64,000 nucleotides of DNA from Stenotrophomonas maltophilia (GTDB taxonomy: Bacteria > Pseudomonadota > Gammaproteobacteria > Xanthomonadales > Xanthomonadaceae). Positions within the stretch are counted from its first letter, which is position 1. Each line of letters starts with the position of its first letter. Location of the stretch: positions 1,496,750 through 1,560,749 of the forward strand of contig NZ_CP033877.1 in the NCBI RefSeq assembly GCF_006970445.1, read 5' to 3'. The notes beneath the pieces are model-generated. The model worked only from the letters and a program-made list of their open reading frames with translations. It was not told the DNA's origin and did no database searches. The position numbers were made by a program, and so were the translations under genes. Shown here one piece after another: positions 43,733-52,352 of this stretch.

Positions 43733-44299
43733 TCAGTGACCGTCGCTGCCCGGTCCGGTGATTGGGGGTGGGGCCAGTTCAGGCCGGGCGGGGGCTTCTT
43801 CTTCGGGCAGGTCCAGGCTGTAGGTGCAGCCGGCCAGGGTTTTGCCGGGATGAGAGGCCACGGTGGAGACGCTGAGGATGATCGACTCGATCTGGGCCTC
43901 GCCGGTCTTCGGGTCGGTCACGTCGCGGCTGACCAGCTCGCGCCCGGCCATGAACTTGCCATCCTGGTCGTAGCCGGTCTCCAGCCCCAGCTGCCTGGCC
44001 AGCGGCCGTGGATCAGCCTGGTCGAGGATCGCCATGACGCTGGACCCGGCCACGGCGACCCGTTCGGTGCGGGCGCCGAACACGCTGATCGGCTGGGCCA
44101 GCCGGTACTCGCTCATGAACTGGTTGCCCTGCGGCAGCGGCTGCAGGCCGTGGGCGACGGCTTTCAGTGGATCAGCCAGCAGGGGCGCCAACGCGGCCTG
44201 CTCAGCCACGCCCTGGCGGCATTCGATCAGCGCCGGCAGGTCCAGGGCGGCGGCCGGGGCGGACACGGCGAGCAGCAGGGGCAGGGCAATACGCAGCAC
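43733..44299 (-). CDS. Secreted protein of unknown function between ybeY and corC (I)
   Basis: No family recognised. The 188-residue product starts with a signal peptide (VLRIALPLLLAVSAPAAA), then a mature domain of about 170 residues with one to two cysteines (IECRQG near the start, AGCTYSLDL near the end), which could form a disulfide, and a Pro-rich tail. I choose a GTG at 44299, giving the shortest clean signal; the ribosome-binding site is weak. It shares strand and close spacing with ybeY, phoH and corC and probably rides on the same transcript. It may be a lineage-specific insertion into this conserved operon. Confidence 0.6.
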   Translation of the reverse strand: MLRIALPLLLAVSAPAAALDLPALIECRQGVAEQAALAPLLADPLKAVAHGLQPLPQGNQFMSEYRLAQPISVFGARTERVAVAGSSVMAILDQADPRPLARQLGLETGYDQDGKFMAGRELVSRDVTDPKTGEAQIESIILSVSTVASHPGKTLAGCTYSLDLPEEEAPARPELAPPPITGPGSDGH

Positions 44300-44376
44300 G
44301 GGCACAGGATCCGCAACGGAAGGCAGGCCGGTGATCGTACCGGTCCCGCTCAGCCATCGCGAGCGCCCCAAGGCAA

Positions 44377-44988
44377 TCAGGGCGGATACCGGCGCGTGGT
44401 CGCAGGGTACCAGCGCAGCCTGACCGGGTAGCCCAGTCGCACCTGCAGGTGGTCGCGCACAACCGCCGCCGTCGCGCGGTTGGCTGGGGTATCCCGCAGC
44501 TCCACCTCCAGCTCCCCGGTCGTGACATCCAGGCTATAGCCGAACAGGTCGGGCAGCTGGGCCAGGAGCCAGTCCCGCTGTGCGTGCAGGCGGCGCTGCA
44601 TCTCGGCCTGGGTCATCGCTGCGCCGGTGATGTAGCGCACGCGTTGCGGGCCGTCCGCGCCTGGATGTGTCTCATCGGCCTCGGGTGAGCCGCCGGTCAG
44701 TCGCACCACGACGTTCCAGCCCGTTGCGTTGTTCACCCAGATGCCGGCCAGGCGTGCCGCGTGTCGCGCTTCCAGGCGTTCCCTCAATGCGTACTGCTGC
44801 GCTTCGGCGACAGTGTGGCGGGCATCAGTTTCGCTGCTGCCGAAGAAGGCCTGCACCTCGGCGACCTTGGTGGCGATGTCGGCGGCACTGTCGCTGACCG
44901 GGAATGGCGACGGTCGCTCCCGGTCGGGGTCGATGCCCGGGGCGGCCGCCACCTGCAGCAGGGCAGCGAAGAGTGCTGGCAGCAGCAT
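44377..44988 (-). CDS. Secreted protein of unknown function between ybeY and corC (II)
   Basis: No family recognised. The 203-residue product has a short signal (MLLPALFAALLQVAAAPG). A mature region of mixed helix and sheet follows, including GIWVNNATGWNVVVRLTGG (about 82-100), and an Arg/Tyr-rich end (LGYPVRLRWYPATTRRYPP). There are no cysteines in the mature part, so no disulfides. It lies 38 bases after ybeY's stop and 77 bases before the next secreted protein's start, on the same strand. With its neighbour it separates ybeY from corC, which are adjacent in E. coli. Confidence 0.65.
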   Translation of the reverse strand: MLLPALFAALLQVAAAPGIDPDRERPSPFPVSDSAADIATKVAEVQAFFGSSETDARHTVAEAQQYALRERLEARHAARLAGIWVNNATGWNVVVRLTGGSPEADETHPGADGPQRVRYITGAAMTQAEMQRRLHAQRDWLLAQLPDLFGYSLDVTTGELEVELRDTPANRATAAVVRDHLQVRLGYPVRLRWYPATTRRYPP

Positions 44989-45026
44989 GGGGTCGTCCTC
45001 CGTGATGAACCCGTTGTGCGTGGGCG

Positions 45027-45512
45027 TCAGCGCTCGCCGGCGTAGGGATCGGCGATGCCGAGCTCGGCCAGGATCTCGCGCTCAAGCTGTTCCATCGCGT
45101 CGGCTTCCTTGTCGTCCTCGTGGTCCCAGCCGAGCAGGTGCAGCACGCCGTGCACGGTCAGGTGCGCGTAGTGGGCGTTGAGCGCCTTGCCCTGTTCGTC
45201 GGCTTCGCGGGCCACCACCGGTGCGCAGATCACCAGGTCGCCCAGCAGCGGGAACTTGACGCCCTTGGGCAGGCCTTCGGGCACTTCGGCCGGGAAGCTG
45301 AGCACATTGGTGGCGTAGTCCTTGCCGCGGTAATGGCGGTTCAGCGACTGCCCTTCCTTGGCATCGACCACGCGGATGGCCAGGTCGGCCTCGCGGATGC
45401 GGCTTTTCAGCGCAGCGGCCACCCACTTGCGGAAACTCACCGCCGCCGGCAGGCCGGTGCGCGGCAGGGCATAACTGACGGCGACGTCCAGTCGCACGGG
45501 ACCACGGGTCAT
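45027..45512 (-). CDS. ybeY: Endoribonuclease YbeY
   Basis: Metal-dependent RNase needed for 16S rRNA 3'-end maturation and ribosome quality control. In 161 residues the zinc-binding motif is H121-x3-H125-x5-H131 ([11 protein letters not shown]). The conserved [13 protein letters not shown] (61-73) is the substrate-cleft motif. The start ATG overlaps the phoH stop (ATGA), keeping the classic ybeZ-ybeY linkage. Length and motifs are entirely standard for the family. Confidence 0.96.
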   Translation of the reverse strand: MTRGPVRLDVAVSYALPRTGLPAAVSFRKWVAAALKSRIREADLAIRVVDAKEGQSLNRHYRGKDYATNVLSFPAEVPEGLPKGVKFPLLGDLVICAPVVAREADEQGKALNAHYAHLTVHGVLHLLGWDHEDDKEADAMEQLEREILAELGIADPYAGER

Positions 45513-46495
45513 GGAGTTGCTCCAGGTTGGATCTGATGCAGGTCGCGGCGGTCGTAGGCGCTGACGATGCGCGCCACCAGCGGATGACGCACCACGTCGC
45601 GGGATTCGAAGAAGGTGAAGCTGACGCCCTCGACCTCGCGCAGCACGTCGATCGCGTCGCGCAGGCCGGACTTCACATGCTTGGGCAGGTCGGTCTGGGT
45701 CAGGTCACCGGTGACCACCGCAGTGGAGCCGTAGCCCAAGCGGGTCAGGAACATCTTCATCTGCTCGATGGTGGTGTTCTGCGCCTCGTCCAGGATCACG
45801 AACGCATCGTTGAGCGTGCGGCCGCGCATGTAGGCCAGCGGCGCGATCTCGATGACGTTCTTCTCCAGCAGCTTGACCACCTTCTCCACGCCCATCATCT
45901 CGTACAGGGCGTCGTACAGCGGTCGCAGGTAGGGGTCGACCTTCTGGCTCAGGTCACCGGGCAGGAAGCCCAGCTTCTCGCCGGCTTCCACCGCCGGGCG
46001 CACCAGGATCAGGCGCTGCACCCGCGATTCGTTCAGTGCTTCGACTGCGCTGGCCACGGCCAGGAAGGTCTTGCCGGTACCGGCCGGACCGATGCCGAAG
46101 TTGATGTCATGCGTGGCGATCTGGTGCAGGTAGCGGCCCTGGTTGGCGCCACGGCCACGCACGGTACCGCGCTTGACCTTGATCGCCACCTCCTGCGCTT
46201 CGTAGGAGCGTTCGGCGATCTGCTCGACGTTGGCCTGCGCCAGGCGCAGGTGGATGGCGTGGTTGTCGAAAGTGGTTTCGCCGGCTTCGGCGTACAGCGC
46301 TTCAACCAGCTTCTGCGCCTCGATGATGGCTTCGTTGGGCCCGCTGACGCGGAACACGAAGCCACGATTGGCGATCTCCACGCCGAGCTTCAGCTCGATC
46401 TGGCGCAGGTGCCCGTCGAAGGGGCCGCACAGGTTGGCCAGTCGCTCGTTGTCTTCCGGCGACAGGGTGAAGTCTCGATGCTCGATGCTTTTCAT
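45509..46495 (-). CDS. ybeZ: PhoH-like ATPase YbeZ
   Basis: ATP-binding protein of the PhoH family, partner of YbeY in ribosome-linked RNA metabolism. In 328 residues an N-terminal KH-like part (about 25-75, including [14 protein letters not shown]) precedes the P-loop GPAGTGKT (136-143) and the Walker B-type [11 protein letters not shown]. The start at 46495 gives the family's usual N-terminus. Its stop overlaps the ybeY start. In E. coli miaB precedes this gene directly; here a 3-kb opposite-strand cassette separates them. Confidence 0.95.
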   Translation of the reverse strand: MKSIEHRDFTLSPEDNERLANLCGPFDGHLRQIELKLGVEIANRGFVFRVSGPNEAIIEAQKLVEALYAEAGETTFDNHAIHLRLAQANVEQIAERSYEAQEVAIKVKRGTVRGRGANQGRYLHQIATHDINFGIGPAGTGKTFLAVASAVEALNESRVQRLILVRPAVEAGEKLGFLPGDLSQKVDPYLRPLYDALYEMMGVEKVVKLLEKNVIEIAPLAYMRGRTLNDAFVILDEAQNTTIEQMKMFLTRLGYGSTAVVTGDLTQTDLPKHVKSGLRDAIDVLREVEGVSFTFFESRDVVRHPLVARIVSAYDRRDLHQIQPGATP

Positions 46496-46977
46496 TGCTC
46501 GGGGTGGGGCGGAAGCCTTCCACCGCAGTGTATTCAGGGAGGATAAGGGTAGCGCGCGCGTGGGGCACACGGCCAGCAGACGGTCGATACAGCGTTTTCC
46601 ACACCCGATGTGGACGGGGTGCGCGGAAACCTGTGGATAGACCTTGGCAATGCTTGTGCCACAAGGCTCATGAGGTCCTGGTGAAAAAAGCGTCATGGTT
46701 GCCTGTCGCCGCAGCTGCACTGTCACGGGCGGCCTGCAGGGGGACGTTCATCGTGATGGCAGTGCAGGTTTCATTGCCGTGCGAGCAACAGCGCCACGTC
46801 CTGCCGGATTTCCACAGCGGTTGTGGAATGATGCCGAACCAACCTGTGGATAGGTGGTGCAGAGCCTTGCAGCAAAAGGCTTGCCAACGGATGGTGAAAA
46901 AACCGTCAGGGCTGATCGGAATCATTGAGGGTGCACGGGGCGCATGGCACCGTGGCGCCGTGGCAGGAGGGGATGGC
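46496..46977. other. Divergent intergenic region with a repeated block containing DnaA-box-like sites
   Basis: No gene supported. Two imperfect copies of an ~110-base block, offset by exactly 213 bases (about 46590-46700 and 46803-46913), each contain xTTTCCACA, then TGTGGATAG 37 bases later, then GTGAAAAAA 49 bases after that. The region separates ybeZ from the divergently read exporter cassette and must hold both promoters. Confidence 0.6.
46590..46913. repeat. 213-base-period direct repeat with DnaA-box-like 9-mers
   Basis: Matching positions in the two copies are TTTTCCACA 46595-46603 and ATTTCCACA 46808-46816; TGTGGATAG 46632-46640 and 46845-46853; GTGAAAAAA at 46681 and 46894. The 9-mers differ from the DnaA consensus TTATCCACA by one or two bases. 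The sequence between these anchors is only loosely conserved. Confidence 0.6.
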
Positions 46978-47934
46978 ATGGGCATCGGCAACGGGATGCG
47001 TGGAATCGGACTGGCGGGCATCGGCTTGCTGGCAGGGTGTGGGCAGGCACCGCCTGCAGCGCTCGGCACGCTGGAGTGGGACCGGATCACGGTGCCGGCA
47101 CCGGCGGCCGAAGTGATCGCTACGGTGGAGGTGCGCGAAGGCCAGCCGGTCAAGGCCGGCGCGGTGCTGATGCAGCTCGACCCGGCCCGCGGTGACGCGC
47201 AGTTTGCTGCCGCGCAGGCCGATACGATGCGCGCGCAGGCACAACTGGAAGAGCTGAAGATCGGCCCGCGCCAGGAACAGATCGCGCAGGCCCGGGCCCA
47301 ACTGGCGGCGCTTCGCGCGCAGGCCGTCGAAGCCAGCGCCTACTACCGACGGGTACAGCCGTTGGCACGCCAGCGCCTGGTGGCCGCCGCCGAGCTGGAC
47401 CGTGCGCGGGCGGCCGCCGGCAACGCGGAGTCCAGCGCACGTGCGGCCGAGCAGGCCTTGCTGGAGCTGGAGCACGGCAGCCGCGCACAGGACATCGCGC
47501 AGGGCCAGGCGGCCGCCGACGCCGCACAGGCGCAGCAGGTGGTACAGGGCGTCAACCTGCAGAAGCTACAGCTGCGCGCGCCGCGCGATGGCGTGGTCGA
47601 TGCCCTGCCTTACCGGCAGGGTGACCAGGCGCCGATCGGGGCGCCACTGGCGGTGATGCTGGTCGGCGAGCGCCCCTATGCACGCGTCTACCTGCCGCAG
47701 CCGCTGCGCCTGCAGGTCAAGGTCGGGCAGGCTGCGCAGATACAGCTGGAGGGGGGAAGCACCGTACTGAAGGGGCATGTACGCGCGATCCGCAGCGAGC
47801 CTTCATTCACCCCGTACTACGCACTGACCGGCGATGACGTCGCGCGCCTGAGCTACCTCGCCGAGATCGAAGTGGACACGGCCACCGACATGCAGAAGCT
47901 TCCGGCCGGGCTGCCGGTGCAGGTGCGCTTCTGA
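46978..47934 (+). CDS. Membrane-fusion lipoprotein of an ABC-2 exporter (HlyD/YbhG type)
   Basis: Periplasmic adaptor linking an inner-membrane exporter to the outer membrane. The 318-residue product has a lipoprotein signal (lipobox LLAGC, cysteine 21). A biotinyl-lipoyl-like half (PAAEVIATVEVREGQPVKAG) and a long Ala/Gln-rich coiled-coil hairpin (about 68-180, LARQRLVAAAELDRARAAAG) follow, and the second half returns to beta structure (LRAPRDGVVDALPYRQGDQ). GGAGGGG precedes the ATG. The ATPase gene follows at once. Together they resemble ybhG-ybhF-ybhS/R of E. coli, although only one permease gene is present here. Confidence 0.88.
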   Translation: MGIGNGMRGIGLAGIGLLAGCGQAPPAALGTLEWDRITVPAPAAEVIATVEVREGQPVKAGAVLMQLDPARGDAQFAAAQADTMRAQAQLEELKIGPRQEQIAQARAQLAALRAQAVEASAYYRRVQPLARQRLVAAAELDRARAAAGNAESSARAAEQALLELEHGSRAQDIAQGQAAADAAQAQQVVQGVNLQKLQLRAPRDGVVDALPYRQGDQAPIGAPLAVMLVGERPYARVYLPQPLRLQVKVGQAAQIQLEGGSTVLKGHVRAIRSEPSFTPYYALTGDDVARLSYLAEIEVDTATDMQKLPAGLPVQVRF

Positions 47935-47954
47935 ACACCGGCGACGACATCGCG

Positions 47955-48878
47955 GTGCATGCGCAGGGCCTGACCCGCCGCTTCTGCGAACTGCTGGCCG
48001 TCGACAACGTCGACCTGACCGTGCCGCGTGGGCAGGTGTACGGCTTCCTGGGGCCGAATGGATCCGGAAAGTCGACCACCATCCGCATGCTGTGCGGCCT
48101 GCTGGAGCCGAGCGCTGGGCAGATCGAGGTGCTGGGGTTGGCGGTTCCCGAGCAGGCCGAAGCACTGCGCCGGCGCATCGGCTACATGACCCAGCGCTTC
48201 TCGTTATATGAAGACCTGTCGGTGCGCGAGAACCTGGAATTCCTCGCCGCCATCCAGGATCTGCCACGCGCGCAGGCCCGGCAGCGGGTCGACGAACTGC
48301 TGCAGCAGTACCGGTTGCAGGACCGGCAGCCACAACTGGCCGGAACCCTCAGTGGTGGACAGAAGCAGCGCCTGGCCCTGGCTGGCGCCGTCGTGCACGC
48401 GCCCGAGCTGCTGTTCCTGGATGAGCCGACCAGCGCGGTCGATCCGGAATCGCGCCGCGATTTCTGGGAAGCCCTGTTCGAACTGGCCGACGCGGGAACC
48501 ACGGTGCTGGTGTCGACCCACTACATGGACGAAGCCGAGCGCTGCCATCGGTTGGCGATCCTCGATCGCGGCGCGTTGGTGGCCGATGGCACGCCGGCTG
48601 AGCTGTGCGCACGGTTGGAAGGGCGCACGCTGCAGGTCACCGCATCGCAGCCGCGCCTGGCCAGCCGCGCACTGGCCGATCTGCCCGGCGTGCTCAGCGT
48701 GGCGCAGATCGGCACCCATCTGCGCGTGCTGTGCAATGAGGGCGCAGCGGACGTCGCAGTGCTGGCCCGTGCGCTGGCCAACGCTGACCCGCAGGCCCGC
48801 ATCGAGACGGTGGCGCCGAACCTGGAAGACGTGTTCGTGGCCGCCACCCGTGGCCGCGGCAGGGAGCCGGCGGCATGA
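47955..48878 (+). CDS. ATP-binding protein of an ABC-2 exporter
   Basis: ABC ATPase of about 307 residues energising the next permease. Walker A GPNGSGKST (33-41), signature LSGGQKQRLALAGA and Walker B LLFLDEPTSAVDPES are intact, and the C-terminal extension (about 220-300) is the DrrA/YbhF-type tail. Its start is uncertain: GTG 47955 falls inside the first beta strand, while a longer form from CTG 47931, overlapping the adaptor stop (CTGA), would include the whole strand. The end overlaps the permease start (ATGA). Substrate unknown; drugs, metals or lipids are all plausible. Confidence 0.88.
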   Translation: MHAQGLTRRFCELLAVDNVDLTVPRGQVYGFLGPNGSGKSTTIRMLCGLLEPSAGQIEVLGLAVPEQAEALRRRIGYMTQRFSLYEDLSVRENLEFLAAIQDLPRAQARQRVDELLQQYRLQDRQPQLAGTLSGGQKQRLALAGAVVHAPELLFLDEPTSAVDPESRRDFWEALFELADAGTTVLVSTHYMDEAERCHRLAILDRGALVADGTPAELCARLEGRTLQVTASQPRLASRALADLPGVLSVAQIGTHLRVLCNEGAADVAVLARALANADPQARIETVAPNLEDVFVAATRGRGREPAA

Positions 48879-49987
48879 ACCTGCGCCGGCTCTGGGCGAT
48901 CATGCTCAAGGAACTGCGGCAGCTGCGCCGCGACCGCATCACGCTGGCGATGATCGTTGGCATTCCGGTGATGCAGCTGTTGCTGTTCGGCTATGCGATC
49001 AACCTCAACCTGCGTCATCTCGATGCGGGTGTCGCCGACCAGGCCAACAGCGCCGCTTCGCGCGCACTGGTGCAGGACATGGTGGCCACCGGCGTGATCA
49101 CGCCGCGCAGCGAGGCCTACACGCCGGACCAGCTGATGCAGGCGCTGCGCCGTGGCGAGATCAGCGTCGGCATCGTGGTGCCGGCCGACTTCGAGCGTCG
49201 CCGCTTCGACGGTCGCGAAGCGGTGCAGGTGCTGGTCGATGGCAGCGACACCGTGGTGCAGAGCGCGGCGATCCAGCTGGCACAGGTGCCGTTGGACACG
49301 CGCCCGACCAGTAACACGCGGCCACTGCGCGACGGCAGCATCGCCAGTGGTCCGGTCAGCGTGACCAGCTTCTACAACCCGCAGCGGCGCTCGGCGGTGA
49401 ACATCGTGCCGGGCCTGATCGGGGTGATCCTGACCATGACCCTGGTGATGTTCACAGCGGTGGCGGTGGTGCGCGAACGCGAGCGCGGCAACATGGAACT
49501 GCTGATCGCCACGCCGGTGTCGCGCAGCGAACTGATGGTCGGCAAGGTGCTGCCCTATGCAGCCATCGGCCTGTTGCAGACCACGCTGGTGCTGGTGCTG
49601 GGCACCTGGCTGTTCCAGGTGCCCATTCGCGGCAGCCTGCTGGACATCTACCTGGCCGCGGTACTGCTGGTGCTGGCCAACCTGGCGCTGGGTCTGTTGA
49701 TCTCCACGCGCGCGCGCTCGCAGTTCCAGGCGATGCAGATGACGTTGTTCCTGTTCCTGCCGTCGATCCTGTTGTCGGGCTTCATGTTCCCGTTCGCCGG
49801 CATGCCGCGGCCGGTGCAGTGGCTGGCCGAAGTGCTGCCACTGACCCATTTCCTGCGCCTGGTGCGCGGCATCATGCTGCGCGGGGCCTCGCTGTGGGAG
49901 CTATGGCACGACGCGCTGGCGCTGCTGGCCTTCATCGTGGTGATGATGACCCTGGCGATCCTGCGCTTCCGCAAGCGGCTGGATTGA
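48875..49987 (+). CDS. ABC-2-type permease
   Basis: A 370-residue exporter permease: one N-terminal helix (about 24-42), a large periplasmic domain (about 45-170), then five membrane helices (about 178-365) with the ABC-2 signature around RERERGNMELLIATPVSRSELMVGKVLPY (cytoplasmic loop) and SGFMFPFAGMP. This YhhJ/YbhR architecture normally pairs as a homodimer or with a second permease; only one is encoded, so a homodimer is likely. It overlaps the ATPase gene by four bases and is followed by a SMAG element, then miaB convergently. Confidence 0.9.
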   Translation: MNLRRLWAIMLKELRQLRRDRITLAMIVGIPVMQLLLFGYAINLNLRHLDAGVADQANSAASRALVQDMVATGVITPRSEAYTPDQLMQALRRGEISVGIVVPADFERRRFDGREAVQVLVDGSDTVVQSAAIQLAQVPLDTRPTSNTRPLRDGSIASGPVSVTSFYNPQRRSAVNIVPGLIGVILTMTLVMFTAVAVVRERERGNMELLIATPVSRSELMVGKVLPYAAIGLLQTTLVLVLGTWLFQVPIRGSLLDIYLAAVLLVLANLALGLLISTRARSQFQAMQMTLFLFLPSILLSGFMFPFAGMPRPVQWLAEVLPLTHFLRLVRGIMLRGASLWELWHDALALLAFIVVMMTLAILRFRKRLD

Positions 49988-50019
49988 GGCATGCCGACCA
50001 ACGGGCGGCATCCACCCCG

Positions 50020-50044
50020 GTAGGGGCCGACCGTTGGTCGGCAC
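50020..50044 (+). repeat. SMAG repeat, GGGGCCGACC subtype
   Basis: GTAG followed by the palindrome GGGCCGACCGTTGGTCGGCAC. It sits between the convergent permease and miaB genes, ten bases from the miaB stop. A half-copy in the inverse sense lies at about 49991-50010. Confidence 0.85.
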
Positions 50045-50053
50045 ACCCAAACC

Positions 50054-51472
50054 TTATTCCGCCACCACCCGTGCGCGCAGCGAATTGGTCAGCGCTTCGG
50101 TGATCACCACGTCCACGAACTGGCCGATCAACCGCGCCGGCGCGGGGAAGTTCACCGACCGCATGTTCTCGGTCTTGCCGGTCAGCTCGTTCGGGTTCTT
50201 GCGCGAGGGCCCTTCCACCAGCACGGTCTGCACGGTGCCGACCATCTTTTCGGAGATGCCGGCGGCATGCGCATTGATGCGCTCCTGCAGGCGCGACAGG
50301 CGCGCGTGCTTCTCGGCATCGCTGATCGTGTCCTCCAGGTCCGCAGCTGGCGTACCCGGGCGTCGCGAATAGATGAAGGAGAAGCTGTGGTCGAAGCCGA
50401 TGTCCTCGATCAGCTTCATGGTCTTCTCGAAATCGGCATCGGTCTCGCCGGGGAAGCCGACGATGAAGTCCGAGCTGATCGAGATGTCCGGGCGCACCGC
50501 ACGCAGCTTGCGGATCTTCGACTTGAATTCCAGCGCGGTGTAGCCGCGCTTCATCGCCGACAGCACGCGGTCGCTGCCTGCCTGTACCGGCAGGTGCAGG
50601 AAGTTGGCCAGCTGCGGCACGTCGCGGAACGCATCGATCAGCGAATCGCTGAACTCCAGCGGGTGCGAGGTGGTGAAGCGGATGCGGCCGACGCCATCGA
50701 TCTCGGCGATGGTGCGGATCAGCAGGCCGAGGTCGGCAAATTCGCCCTCACCATACGGCCCGCGATAGGCGTTGACGTTCTGGCCGAGCAGGTTGATCTC
50801 GCGCACGCCCTGCGCGGCCAGCTGCGCCACTTCCACCACCACGTCCTCGAACGGACGGCTGACTTCGGTGCCACGGGTGTAGGGCACCACGCAGAACGAG
50901 CAGTACTTGGAGCAGCCTTCCATGATCGACACGAACGCCGAGGCGCCTTCGGCGCGCGGCTCGGGCAGGCGGTCGAACTTCTCGATCTCGGGGAAGCTGA
51001 TGTCCACCTGCGGGCGCTTCTGCTCGCGGCGTGCGCGGATCAGTTCCGGCAGGCGATGCAGGGTCTGCGGGCCGAACACCAGGTCCACGAACGGGGCGCG
51101 CTTGATGATCGCTTCGCCTTCCTGCGAGGCAACGCAGCCGCCCACGCCGATGATGACCTCGCGGCCCTTGTTCTTCAGGCCCTTCCACACGCCCAGCTGG
51201 CTGAACACCTTCTCCTGCGCCTTCTCGCGGATGGAGCAGGTATTGACCAGGATGACGTCGGCGTCGTCCGGGCTGTCGGTCAGTTCCAGGCCATCGCTGG
51301 CGGCAAGCACGTCGGCCATCTTGGCCGAGTCGTACTCGTTCATCTGGCAACCGTGGGTCTTGATGTACAGCTTGCCTTTCACCTGGTCGGGCTTGCGCGG
51401 ACCGGCGGGCAGGGCAACGAGCGGGGTACCGCCCGGCGTGGCGGGCGGAAAGACGTCTGGCGTCCCGGTCAT
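50054..51472 (-). CDS. miaB: tRNA-2-methylthio-N6-dimethylallyladenosine synthase MiaB
   Basis: Radical-SAM methylthiotransferase that modifies A37 of tRNAs reading UNN codons. In 472 residues the N-terminal domain holds the auxiliary-cluster cysteines C42 (HGCQMN), C79 (NTCSIRE) and C113 (GGCVAS). The radical-SAM motif CSKYCSFC gives C187, C191 and C194. A TRAM domain closes the protein (about 400-470). An unusual Pro-rich leader of about 32 residues precedes the conserved start; a later start is possible. It is the far end of the ybeZ-ybeY-ybeX neighbourhood, here interrupted by the exporter cassette. Confidence 0.96.
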   Translation of the reverse strand: MTGTPDVFPPATPGGTPLVALPAGPRKPDQVKGKLYIKTHGCQMNEYDSAKMADVLAASDGLELTDSPDDADVILVNTCSIREKAQEKVFSQLGVWKGLKNKGREVIIGVGGCVASQEGEAIIKRAPFVDLVFGPQTLHRLPELIRARREQKRPQVDISFPEIEKFDRLPEPRAEGASAFVSIMEGCSKYCSFCVVPYTRGTEVSRPFEDVVVEVAQLAAQGVREINLLGQNVNAYRGPYGEGEFADLGLLIRTIAEIDGVGRIRFTTSHPLEFSDSLIDAFRDVPQLANFLHLPVQAGSDRVLSAMKRGYTALEFKSKIRKLRAVRPDISISSDFIVGFPGETDADFEKTMKLIEDIGFDHSFSFIYSRRPGTPAADLEDTISDAEKHARLSRLQERINAHAAGISEKMVGTVQTVLVEGPSRKNPNELTGKTENMRSVNFPAPARLIGQFVDVVITEALTNSLRARVVAE

Positions 51473-51561
51473 GGCGCTTAATCCATTCGGGTGGCGGGAA
51501 AGCGGGCAATTCTACCCGCATCCCGCGCCAGCCGCCGCGATCATGCAGCGCCGGGCCTTCA

Positions 51562-51640
51562 GTAGAGCCAGGCCAGGCCTGGCTGCCTTCCCTCCCGCAG
51601 GCGCCGCGAACGGGCTCATCCACGCATGGCGTGGATCTAC
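51562..51640. repeat. SMAG-like repeats upstream of miaB
   Basis: GTAGAGCCAGGCC palindrome at 51562-51584, and at 51618-51640 the reverse complement of the GTAGATCCACGC subtype also found at 12931-12953. They fill the space between miaB and the GST gene. Confidence 0.8.
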
Positions 51641-51651
51641 TGCAACCGCGC

Positions 51652-52272
51652 TTACGCCGCCGCCAGCTCCGCATCGATCTGCCGCGAACGGTCGAAGGCG
51701 GTCATCGCGCTCATCCGTGCAATGTAGTCAGCCGTGGCCGGCGCAGGCTGCACCAGGCCGAAGGCCGTGGTCCAGGCCAGCGCATTGCCCCACAGCACGT
51801 CGGCGGCGCTCATCGTCTCGCCGAGCAGGTAGGGGCCCTGTGCCAGCTGGGCCTCGATCACCTGCAGCACGGTCTCGGCGTCGTTGTACGGCGACATCAA
51901 GCGCGGCGGCGGCTCGCGATGCATCGCCTTGTCGATCATCGCCGGCTCGAAACAGGCGCCATAGAAGGCCATCCAGCGCAGGTAGGGCCCGCGCAGGGCG
52001 TCGCCGATCGGCGGCGCCAGCCCGGCTTCCGGATACAGGTCGGCCAGGTACAGATAAATGGCTACCTGCTCGGTCACCAGCGCGCCGTTGTGGACGATGG
52101 CCGGCACCTTGCCCATCGGGTTGATGGCCAGGTAGGCCGGGGCCAGGTTGGCGCCGGCCTTCAGGTCCAGCACCTGCATGCGGTAGTCCGCACCCAGCGC
52201 TTCGAGCAGGGCCACGGCGCCGCTCGAGCGCGAACGGGCGGCGTGGTACAGGGTGATCTGGCGTGAGGTCAT
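51652..52272 (-). CDS. Glutathione S-transferase
   Basis: A 206-residue GST: an N-terminal thioredoxin-like domain (about 1-80) with QITLYHAARSRSSGAVALLEALG and the cis-proline motif GKVPAIV (about 54-60), then an all-helical domain (about 90-200) with the family's LGETMSAADVLWGNAL N-capping motif. The serine pair (RSRSSG) near residues 12-15 is the likely glutathione-activating site. AAGGAG lies seven bases before the ATG. It is divergent from a YafY-type regulator 80 bases away, which probably controls it. Confidence 0.9.
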   Translation of the reverse strand: MTSRQITLYHAARSRSSGAVALLEALGADYRMQVLDLKAGANLAPAYLAINPMGKVPAIVHNGALVTEQVAIYLYLADLYPEAGLAPPIGDALRGPYLRWMAFYGACFEPAMIDKAMHREPPPRLMSPYNDAETVLQVIEAQLAQGPYLLGETMSAADVLWGNALAWTTAFGLVQPAPATADYIARMSAMTAFDRSRQIDAELAAA

Positions 52273-52352
52273 GGCATTGCTCCTTGCGGTGGGTGGTGAA
52301 CTGGAGGCCATCCTGAGGCACTATTGCGGACGACTTCTGTCCTCGATCCTTC

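Noticed and set aside
46590..46913. Replication origin
   Set aside because: DnaA-box-like sites are present but there are no dnaA, dnaN or gidA neighbours and no AT-rich unwinding stretch. So I report a repeat only.
46495..46977. In-frame extension of the adaptor gene back to 46495
   Set aside because: It would fuse some 160 residues of intergenic repeat sequence ahead of a perfect lipoprotein signal with its own ribosome-binding site at 46978.
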